NCBI RefSeq assembly: GCF_014137995.1
Contig: NZ_JACGWV010000001.1
Span: 496,001-560,000 of the forward strand
Direction of reading: 5' to 3'
Origin: Promicromonospora sukumoe
GTDB taxonomy: Bacteria > Actinomycetota > Actinomycetes > Actinomycetales > Cellulomonadaceae
Length of the DNA stretch: 64,000 bases
Position numbers and translations under genes: made by a program. The first letter of the stretch is position 1, and every line of letters starts with the position of its first letter. A model generated the notes under the pieces. That model did no database searches. It worked only from the letters and a program-made list of their open reading frames with translations, and was not told where the DNA came from. Shown one piece after another: positions 1 through 6,232 of the stretch.

Positions 1-389
1 AGGATCGGCTTGCCGAACTGGATGGCGTGCGTGCGCCGCGCGCTGAACGAGCGCCCGTCGCGCAGCCGCTCGACCGCGAAGTCGATGGGCTCCTCGACCC
101 GGCCCTCCCGCAGGAAGTAGCCGTGCAGCGAGTGGATCTGGCGGCCCTCGGGCACCGTGCGGTCCGCGGCGATGATGGCCTGCGCGAGCACCTGGCCGCC
201 GTAGGCACGGTTGGCCGGGCCCGGCACGCTGTCGCCGCGCAGCACGTCCTCCTCGCCGCGCGGACCCCAGCCCTCCAGGTGCCGCAGGTCGAGGACCTCC
301 AGCAGGCGGTCGAGCGCGTCGGGCGCGCGGTCACCGGGGGTGCCGGAAGCCGGGGTGCCGGCGGTCGGGTCAGGGGTGGTGGCGTCCAC
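1..389 (-). CDS. tesB: Acyl-CoA thioesterase II (TesB family), C-terminus beyond the left edge
   Basis: Hydrolyses acyl-CoA to free fatty acid and CoA in the cytoplasm. About 129 codons of the N-terminal hot-dog half are visible. The segment YGGQVLAQAIIAA followed by IHSLHGYFLREG and VERLRDGRSFSAR is characteristic of the TesB family. The start is the GTG whose complement is at 387-389, because AAGGAG lies about nine bases upstream. A low-complexity Ala/Pro/Thr stretch of some 25 residues precedes the conserved domain. The gene follows the globin gene by 57 bases on the same strand, so co-transcription is likely. Family assignment is firm; the substrate range is unknown, and the rest of the gene is not in the window. 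Confidence 0.9.
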   Translation of the reverse strand, partial: MDATTPDPTAGTPASGTPGDRAPDALDRLLEVLDLRHLEGWGPRGEEDVLRGDSVPGPANRAYGGQVLAQAIIAADRTVPEGRQIHSLHGYFLREGRVEEPIDFAVERLRDGRSFSARRTHAIQFGKPI

Positions 390-446
390 GCGGGGCGTCT
401 CCTTCGGTGCTCAGGTCTTCGGTGCTCAGGTCCGGCTGGTGCCGGG

Positions 447-833
447 TCAGTCCTCGAACGTGTTGATCATGCTGAACGCCGCGCGCTCCAGGTAGTCCCA
501 GAGCTGCGACTCGTGGATCGGCGCCAGGTCCAGGGAGTCGACGGCGGTCCGCATGTGGGCGAGCCAGCGGTCGCGCGCGTCGGGGTTCACCTTGAACGGC
601 ACGTGCCGCATCCGCAGGCGCGGGTGGCCGCGCTGGGCGGAGTAGGTGCCCGGGCCGCCCCAGTACTGCTCCAGGAACATCGTCAGACGCTCCTTGGCCG
701 GCCCCAGGTCCTCCTCGGGGTACATGGGACGCAGCACCGGGTCGCCGGCGACGCCGTCGTAGAACACGTCGACCAGGCGCACGAACGTGTCGTGGCCGCC
801 GACGGCCTCGAAGAAGGATGGTTCCTGAGTCAC
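447..833 (-). CDS. glbO: Truncated hemoglobin, group II (GlbO type)
   Basis: Small cytoplasmic haem protein of 128 residues, the usual size for group II truncated globins, which bind O2/NO and are linked to oxygen supply or oxidative and nitrosative defence. Visible landmarks are Tyr25 (position B10), the proximal His77 in RMRHVPFKV and Trp90 (position G8) in RDRWLAHM, together typical of group II. An in-frame ATG lies upstream, but homology begins at [13 protein letters not shown], so I use the GTG at 831-833. CAGGAT lies six bases before this GTG, so the mRNA may be leaderless. The thioesterase gene follows on the same strand. Confidence 0.93.
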   Translation of the reverse strand: MTQEPSFFEAVGGHDTFVRLVDVFYDGVAGDPVLRPMYPEEDLGPAKERLTMFLEQYWGGPGTYSAQRGHPRLRMRHVPFKVNPDARDRWLAHMRTAVDSLDLAPIHESQLWDYLERAAFSMINTFED

Positions 834-974
834 GCAGCCATCCTGCCACCCACCTCTGACAGTCCGGTGAAACTGGGTCTCGTGTGAGCAACTCGACAAT
901 TGCCCGGGCGAAAGACTTGCCAGCACAGATAGGGTGGGGACAAACCTGCAGCGACGCACGGTGGGAGTTGAGAC

Positions 975-1208
975 ATGACCAAGGCTGACCAGATCCTTGC
1001 GGCACTCGGGGGAACCTCGAACGTCGTCGAGCTGGAACCGTGCATCACCCGGCTACGGGTCGAGGTGAGTGACCCGTCCCTCGTGGACGAGCCCGGACTG
1101 AAGTCGTCGGGAGCGTTCGGCGTGGTGCGGTCGGGCAGGGTGGTCCAGGTGATCGTCGGACCGGAGGCGGACAACCTCGCGGCCGAGCTCGACACGCTCA
1201 GGGTGTGA
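975..1208 (+). CDS. Stand-alone PTS EIIB domain protein (glucose/N-acetylglucosamine/sucrose type)
   Basis: 77 residues consisting only of a GlcB-type EIIB domain, the cytoplasmic unit that takes phosphate from EIIA and passes it to a sugar held by EIIC. The phosphorylated cysteine is Cys23 in EPCITRLRV, and the family pattern continues with [15 protein letters not shown] and [20 protein letters not shown] precedes the ATG and a TAGGGT hexamer lies at 930-935. No EIIC or EIIA gene is adjacent, so it must work with a transporter encoded elsewhere or have a regulatory role. A strong hairpin follows the stop codon. Confidence 0.9.
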   Translation: MTKADQILAALGGTSNVVELEPCITRLRVEVSDPSLVDEPGLKSSGAFGVVRSGRVVQVIVGPEADNLAAELDTLRV

Positions 1209-1242
1209 TCACGAGGGCGTGAGACGCAGAGCATGACGAGTG

Positions 1243-1270
1243 CGGGCCCGGGAGCACGCTCCCGGGCCCG
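1243..1270 (+). terminator. Hairpin terminator after the EIIB gene
   Basis: CGGGCCCGGGAGC at 1243-1255 is the exact reverse complement of 1258-1270, giving a stem of about 12 bp with a very small loop. It lies 35 bases after the EIIB stop and before the next promoter. There is no T-run, as is common for actinobacterial terminators. Confidence 0.75.
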
Positions 1271-1353
1271 TGATCTGCTTCACGACCGTCGGCCGTCCTG
1301 GAACCGGGGCGCGAACGGGCTGTGAAGGTCACGCAGTGGTCCTTCGGACGCGG

Positions 1354-1400
1354 CCGGACATGTCCGGTCCAGGCGTGCCCACCCGAGTAGGTTTGGGCGC
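1354..1400 (+). promoter_or_regulatory. Probable promoter of the MscS gene, with a 14-bp palindrome
   Basis: TAGGTT at 1388-1393 is followed by exactly seven bases and then the GTG start at 1401, the geometry of a leaderless actinobacterial promoter. A perfect palindrome CCGGACATGTCCGG lies at 1354-1367, about where a -35 element or operator would be. No clear -35 hexamer is visible, and the protein that would bind the palindrome is unknown. Confidence 0.45.
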
Positions 1401-2519
1401 GTGTTCGAGTCTCTTGCCGCCTCCGTGTTCGACAACGCCGAGGACTTCTGGATCTGGTTCGCCGACAAGCCTCTGACGGTGATCCTGATCCTTGTGATCG
1501 GCCTGGTCGCCATCGCCGTGCTGCGGCGCGTCATCACCGCCCTCACCGAGCGCATCGCGATCGGCCAGAAGCCCCGCTCCGTCGAGACGGTCCCCGTGGG
1601 CACCACCACGGGCGCCATCCCCGTGACCACCACGGGCGCCATCCCCGTGACCACCACGGGCACCATCCCCGTGACCACCACGGGCACCATCCCCGTGACC
1701 GCGCCGGGCTCCGTGCCCGGACAGGGCCGCAAGCGCCGGCGCAAGAACGTGCTGATGACGCCGCAGGCTCTGGCCGACGTCTTCGGCGCCGTCAACCCGC
1801 GGGCCGCCGAGCGACGCGCTCAGCGCGCCCGGACCGTCGGCTCGGTGCTCAACTCGTCGGTCAACATCGTGATCGGCACCATCATGGTGCTCTCGATCAT
1901 GCAGACGGTCGGCCTGCCCGTCGCCCCGCTGCTGGCCGGTGCCGGTGTCGTGGGTGTCGCCATCGGTTTCGGCGCGCAGAGCCTGGTCAAGGACTTCCTG
2001 TCCGGCATCCTCCTGCTCATCGAGGACCAGTTCGGCGTGGGTGACAACGTGGACCTCGGCACCGGCGTCGTCGGCACGGTGGAGGCCATGGGCCTGCGCC
2101 TGACCCAGGTCCGCGCCTTCGACGGCACCCTCTGGTACGTCCGCAACGGCGAGATCCTGCGGGCGGGCAACCGCACCCAGGAGTGGAGCCGCGCCGTCGC
2201 CCCCGTGCAGGTGCCGCTCGGGGCGGACATCGACGCGGTGCGCGCCGCGCTCGGCCGCGCCGTCGACCGGGTCAAGAACGACCCCGAGCTCGCCGACAGC
2301 CTCCTGGAGACGCCGTCGGTGCGCGGTGTGGACGACGTCGACCAGGGCGGCCTGACCTTCACGCTGCACGCCCAGGTGCGCCCTGCCCAGCAGTGGGCCG
2401 TCGCCCGGTCGCTGCGGGTGGCCGCGCACGCGGCCCTGCTGGACGCGGGGATCGTCGCCCGCTCGGCGCCCACGCCGTTCGACGAGGGCGTCACGGGGGA
2501 CACGCCCGGCGTCAGCTGA
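1401..2519 (+). CDS. Small-conductance mechanosensitive ion channel (MscS family)
   Basis: Membrane channel that opens under membrane tension to release solutes on osmotic downshift. Of 372 residues, membrane segments are near 24-44, 152-173 and 177-208. The last, with GAGVVGVAIGFGAQSLVKDF, is the pore-lining helix TM3, followed by the MscS beta domain (VGDNVDLGTGVVGTVEAMGL) and a C-terminal alpha/beta domain. Between TM1 and TM2 is a long linker, residues 55-145, containing four tandem eight-residue repeats (TTTGAIPV/TTTGTIPV) and a basic stretch. The GTG start is supported by a TAGGTT hexamer seven bases upstream. The linker repeat is unusual for the family. Confidence 0.93.
   Translation: MFESLAASVFDNAEDFWIWFADKPLTVILILVIGLVAIAVLRRVITALTERIAIGQKPRSVETVPVGTTTGAIPVTTTGAIPVTTTGTIPVTTTGTIPVTAPGSVPGQGRKRRRKNVLMTPQALADVFGAVNPRAAERRAQRARTVGSVLNSSVNIVIGTIMVLSIMQTVGLPVAPLLAGAGVVGVAIGFGAQSLVKDFLSGILLLIEDQFGVGDNVDLGTGVVGTVEAMGLRLTQVRAFDGTLWYVRNGEILRAGNRTQEWSRAVAPVQVPLGADIDAVRAALGRAVDRVKNDPELADSLLETPSVRGVDDVDQGGLTFTLHAQVRPAQQWAVARSLRVAAHAALLDAGIVARSAPTPFDEGVTGDTPGVS
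1602..1697 (+). repeat. Four tandem 24-bp repeats inside the MscS gene
   Basis: Four head-to-tail 24-bp units at 1602-1625, 1626-1649, 1650-1673 and 1674-1697. Copies 1 and 2 are identical, and copies 3 and 4 are identical; the pairs differ by one base (GGCGCCATC versus GGCACCATC). Each unit is eight codons, so copy-number change keeps the frame. A degraded fifth copy follows. Confidence 0.97.
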
Positions 2520-2567
2520 GCTCCCGCGGGCTCTTCGGCCCTGGTTGCGCCCGGTACGGGTCGGTAG

Positions 2568-4835
2568 ATGGCAGGATCTTTCCTTGTGACCGACGAACCG
2601 AAGCCCGGGTCCACCGGAGACGGCTCCACCGTGCCGCCAGAGCTGGCCGAGCTGGCGACAGCCCACGGCGTGCAGTGCGAGTACACCGACCACGACGGGC
2701 GCCTCCAACAGGTCAGTCCGTCGACGCTCGTCGCGGTGCTGGAGGCGCTCGGCGTCCAGGCGTCCACCCCCGGGGCCGTCACGGCGAGCGTGGAGCGCGC
2801 GAAGGACGACGAGTGGCGCGCGATGCTGCCGTCCGCCGTCGTCACGCGTGAGGGCACCGAGGTGCAGGTCGCGGTGCACGTCGCCGACGGCGCGGACGTG
2901 ACCGCCTGGGTCGAGCTCGAGCAGACCGAGACGCCCGCCGTCCCCGCCAGCGCCACGCCCTGGCGCGTCGCGGCGCCCGGCGCCACCACGGCGACCGGCT
3001 CGTTCGCCACCGTGCGCGGCACCCGGGTGCAGCTGCGCCAGGCCGACGTCGTCACCGAGCCCCGCACCGTGGACAGCCGCAAGGTGGGCCGTGCCACGTT
3101 CACGCTGCCCGACACGCTGCCGCTCGGCTGGCACACCCTGCACGCCGAGTCGGCCGGGCAGAGCGCGCGGACCACCCTGGTGGTGACGCCCGCGCGGCTG
3201 GAGCTGCGTGAGGAGATCGCCCGCAAGCAGGCCTGGGGCTTCATGGTCCAGCTCTACTCGGTGCGGTCCCGCGACTCCTGGGGCATGGGCGACCTCGCCG
3301 ACCTGGGCGACCTCGCCTGGCAGACGGCGCACAACGGCGGCGCCGACTTCGTCGCCATCAACCCGCTGCACGCGACCGAGCCCGTGCTGCCGCTGACCCC
3401 GAGCCCGTACCTGCCGACGTCGCGCCGGTTCATGTCGCCGCTGTACGTCCGGGTCGAGGACATCCGGGAGACGGCGTACCTCTCGGCCGCGGACCGCTCG
3501 CTCGTGGAGTGGGCCGCCGAGCCCGTCCGCGAGCTGTCCGAGGACTCCGGCCCGATCGACCGGGACGCCATCTGGGAGGCCAAGAAGGCGGCCCTGGAGG
3601 TCGTCTGGACCGCGCCGCGCTCGGCGGCTCGTCAGACGGCGTTCGACGAGTTCGTGCTGGCCCAGGGGCGCGGCCTGGTCGACTTCGCGACCTGGTGCGC
3701 CATCAAGGAGCACCTCGACGGCCGGGACTGGCCCGCGGAGCTCTCCGACCCCGGCTCGTCCGGCGTGCAGACCCTGCGCAACGCCCTGGCCGACCGCGTC
3801 CAGTTCTACTGCTGGCTGCAGTGGGTGCTCGACGAGCAGCTCCGCGCCGCGCACCGTGCGGGCCTCGACGCGGGCATGCGGCTGGGGGTGTTCAAGGACC
3901 TCGCCGTCGGCTCGAACCCGGAGGGCGCCGACGCCTGGTCCGACGCCGCCGTCCTGGCCCGCGGTGTCTCCGTAGGCGCCCCGCCGGACATGTACAACCA
4001 GCAGGGCCAGAACTGGGGCCTGCCGCCGTGGCACCCGCGCGCTCTCGCCAAGGCGGGCTACGCGCCCTACCGCGACCTGCTGCGCAGCGTGCTGCGGCAC
4101 TGCGGCGGCGTGCGCATCGACCACATCCTCGGGCTGTTCCGCCTCTGGTGGATCCCGGGCGGGGCGCGCGCGTCCGCCGGCGCGTACGTCACGTACGACC
4201 ACGAGGCGCTGATCGGCATCCTGTGCCTGGAGGCGCACCGGGCCGGTGTCGCCGTCGTCGGCGAGGACCTGGGCACGTTCGAGCCCTGGATCCGGGAGTA
4301 CCTCGCGGAGCGCGGCGTCCTCGGCACGTCCGTGCTGCTCTTCGAGCGGGACGAGTCCGGCGCGCCGATCGAGCCCGAGGCCTACCGCAGCGCGGCGCTC
4401 GCCACCGTCACGACCCACGACCTGCCGCCCACCGCGGGGTACCTCGCGGGGGAGCACGTGGACCTGCGGGAGCGCCTCGGCCTGCTCACGGAGGACGCGA
4501 CGGTGCTGCGCGCGCGGGCCCGCCAGGAGCGCGAGTCGCTCGTGGAGGTGCTGTCCCGCCGCGGCCTGACGACGTTCGACCCGTCCGAGCGCGAGCTCGT
4601 CGAGGGCCTGCACCGCTACCTCAAGGACACTCCCGCCGCGCTGGTGGGTGTCTCGCTGGCCGACGCCGTGGGGGAGCGCCGCGCGCAGAACCAGCCCGGT
4701 ACCGACTCCGAGTACCCGAACTGGCGGGTGCCGCTCGCGGACTCGGCGGGCACCGTGGTGTTGCTGGAGGACCTGTTCAGCAACGCCCGGCTGCGGTCCC
4801 TGGTCACGGTCATGAACGAGGAGCCGCCGGCGTAG
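2568..4835 (+). CDS. malQ: 4-alpha-glucanotransferase (amylomaltase, GH77)
   Basis: Transfers alpha-1,4-glucan segments between maltodextrins in cytoplasmic maltose/glycogen metabolism. 755 residues, the long actinobacterial form with an extra N-terminal beta-rich region (about 1-215) before the GH77 barrel. Catalytic landmarks are Asp518 in GGVRIDHILG (nucleophile), Glu566 in VVGEDLGT (acid/base) and Asp618 in TTHDLPPT. GAPPDMYNQQGQNWGLPPW is a family signature. Start choice is between the ATG at 2568 (TACGGG seven bases upstream) and the GTG at 2586 (CAGGAT eight bases upstream); both would be nearly leaderless. A 76-bp palindrome follows the gene, and the downstream gene is convergent. Confidence 0.95.
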   Translation: MAGSFLVTDEPKPGSTGDGSTVPPELAELATAHGVQCEYTDHDGRLQQVSPSTLVAVLEALGVQASTPGAVTASVERAKDDEWRAMLPSAVVTREGTEVQVAVHVADGADVTAWVELEQTETPAVPASATPWRVAAPGATTATGSFATVRGTRVQLRQADVVTEPRTVDSRKVGRATFTLPDTLPLGWHTLHAESAGQSARTTLVVTPARLELREEIARKQAWGFMVQLYSVRSRDSWGMGDLADLGDLAWQTAHNGGADFVAINPLHATEPVLPLTPSPYLPTSRRFMSPLYVRVEDIRETAYLSAADRSLVEWAAEPVRELSEDSGPIDRDAIWEAKKAALEVVWTAPRSAARQTAFDEFVLAQGRGLVDFATWCAIKEHLDGRDWPAELSDPGSSGVQTLRNALADRVQFYCWLQWVLDEQLRAAHRAGLDAGMRLGVFKDLAVGSNPEGADAWSDAAVLARGVSVGAPPDMYNQQGQNWGLPPWHPRALAKAGYAPYRDLLRSVLRHCGGVRIDHILGLFRLWWIPGGARASAGAYVTYDHEALIGILCLEAHRAGVAVVGEDLGTFEPWIREYLAERGVLGTSVLLFERDESGAPIEPEAYRSAALATVTTHDLPPTAGYLAGEHVDLRERLGLLTEDATVLRARARQERESLVEVLSRRGLTTFDPSERELVEGLHRYLKDTPAALVGVSLADAVGERRAQNQPGTDSEYPNWRVPLADSAGTVVLLEDLFSNARLRSLVTVMNEEPPA

Positions 4836-4890
4836 CTCGGTCGGTCGCCGTGCCGCCGTGCCGCCGTCGGGCACGAACGCCGCGAACGCA

Positions 4891-4966
4891 AGGTGCGCTT
4901 CTACCCAGTCATTCGGCCCGGAACTCACGTGAGTTCCGGGCCGAATGACTGGGTAGAAGCGCACCT
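4891..4966. repeat. 76-bp perfect palindrome, family B copy 1
   Basis: Positions 4891-4928 are the exact reverse complement of 4929-4966 with no loop (centre CACGTG). The arm contains ACCCAGTCATT and the centre reads AACTCACGTGAGTT. It lies between the convergent malQ gene and the DUF6636-like gene, 55 and 39 bases from their stops, so it may end transcription in both directions. A second, less perfect copy of the same sequence is at 39971-40028. Confidence 0.97.
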
Positions 4967-5005
4967 CCCGCAGAGGACCCGGCGGGACGCAGCAGACCCA
5001 GCGGG

Positions 5006-6025
5006 TCAGGCCGAGCCGATGCCCGCCCGGGCGATCGAGAAGCCGCTGCCGGTGGCGTCGGCCACGCAGGTCATCCCGGTCTGCGCGCTCTTGCACGTGA
5101 AGCCGTGGGCCTTCTTCGTGGCCTCGTACTTCAGGATCTCGACGTCGCCGCCGGCCTTCTTGGGCTGGTCCTTCTTGCCCACGCACGGCTGGGTGACGTT
5201 GCCGGTCGGGTCGACCTTCGCGACGAAGCCGGACGCGCCGCCGCACGAGGCGTCGGGGGCCGGCTCCTGGTCGAGCTCCGCGATGCCGCAGGTCGCGGCG
5301 TCGGCGGAGATGGTGCAGGTGATGTTGAGCGACGGCGCGGCGAACGTCTCGACGCCGGCGCCGCCGTCCGTCTCCAGGCCCTCCTCGGCCTCCGGCTCGG
5401 CCGACTGCTCGGCGGCCGGGGACTCACCGCCGCCCGAGGCGGAGGTGTCGGGGGAGCCGAGCAGGTTCACGGCGAAGACGATCGCGGCGATCACGAGCAG
5501 CACGTCGAGGGCGATGAACGCGATCCAGCCGGGGCTGAGCTTCTTGCGCGGCGGGTCCTGCTCGTAGCCGCCCGGCTGCCCGGCGTAGACCGGCTGGCCG
5601 TACTGGTCGTAGCCCTGCGGCTGGTACTGCGCGGGCTGCTGCTGGTACTGGCCCTGCTGCTGGTACTGCTGCCCGCCGGGCTGGTACTGGCCGGGCTGCT
5701 GGTACTGGCCGCCCTGCTGCGCGTACCCCTGCTGCTGGTACTGCTCGGGGTAGTACTGCTGCTGCATCGTCTGGTCGGCGCCGCGCTGCACGGACTGCAC
5801 CCGGGGAGCACCCGGTGCCGCGGGGGCGGGGGTGACGGCCTGGGCGAACTGGTTGGTCGGCGAGATGGCGGGCGGCTTGCGCGTCGCCGCCGAGACACGC
5901 TGCACCGGCGCCTGCTGGACAGGCGTGGGCATGGTGGCGGGGTGCTGCTCCTGGAGGGGAGCGGTGGGCTCCTCGTCAGGGCTGCCGCCCGGTGGCGGTG
6001 GCGGGGGCGGCACAGTGCCGGACAT
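5006..6025 (-). CDS. Single-pass membrane protein with a Pro/Gln-rich cytoplasmic tail and a Cys-rich (DUF6636-like) outer domain
   Basis: 339 residues. Residues 1-160 are a disordered tail: a polyproline run near 6-12, then QQQ/QYQQ/PGG repeats rich in Tyr and Gln at 85-155. A single membrane helix is near 167-190, after a basic stop-transfer-like PPRKK. The outer domain (about 225-339) has six cysteines and the pattern APSLNITCTI, GFTCKSAQTGMTC and GSGFSIARAG, which resembles DUF6636 proteins of actinobacteria. Function is unknown. GAGGAG precedes the ATG. Convergent with malQ and divergent from pepN. The family link is by pattern and not certain. Confidence 0.75.
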   Translation of the reverse strand: MSGTVPPPPPPPGGSPDEEPTAPLQEQHPATMPTPVQQAPVQRVSAATRKPPAISPTNQFAQAVTPAPAAPGAPRVQSVQRGADQTMQQQYYPEQYQQQGYAQQGGQYQQPGQYQPGGQQYQQQGQYQQQPAQYQPQGYDQYGQPVYAGQPGGYEQDPPRKKLSPGWIAFIALDVLLVIAAIVFAVNLLGSPDTSASGGGESPAAEQSAEPEAEEGLETDGGAGVETFAAPSLNITCTISADAATCGIAELDQEPAPDASCGGASGFVAKVDPTGNVTQPCVGKKDQPKKAGGDVEILKYEATKKAHGFTCKSAQTGMTCVADATGSGFSIARAGIGSA

Positions 6026-6232
6026 CGGGCAACTCCTCAGCTCAAATCGGTCGGTCTGGGCGACCGCGGTCGATCGTACACAAAGGCGTTACTCGCTGTT
6101 ACTCCTGCGTGGGATGATCGACGAGTCGTCGCAGGTAGTTCACACACCGGACGAGAAGCCAACCGATAAAGCGCGTCTTTCCGACGCGCGGGGCGCCGTG
6201 GGCGCCCATGAGCAGACAGACGTGGAGGGCCC
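6026..6232. promoter_or_regulatory. Divergent promoter region between the DUF6636-like gene and pepN
   Basis: On the minus strand TACGAT (complement at 6073-6078) is a fair -10 for the membrane-protein gene. GTTACTC is repeated twice, ten bases apart, near 6089-6105. On the plus strand a 7-bp-stem hairpin GCGCGTC/GACGCGC lies at 6171-6189, followed by a GGGCGCC direct repeat, both within the probable 5' leader of pepN. No clear -35 is seen for either gene. Confidence 0.35.

Noticed and set aside
1354..1367. CCGGACATGTCCGG as an SOS or known regulator box
   Set aside because: It is a perfect palindrome but matches no operator I know; kept only as part of the promoter entry.
1329..5246. Open frame of about 1300 codons on the minus strand across the MscS and malQ genes
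   Set aside because: It is antisense to two clearly recognisable genes, has low-complexity Arg/Gly/Ala composition and no domain; GC-rich codon bias removes stop codons from the opposite strand.
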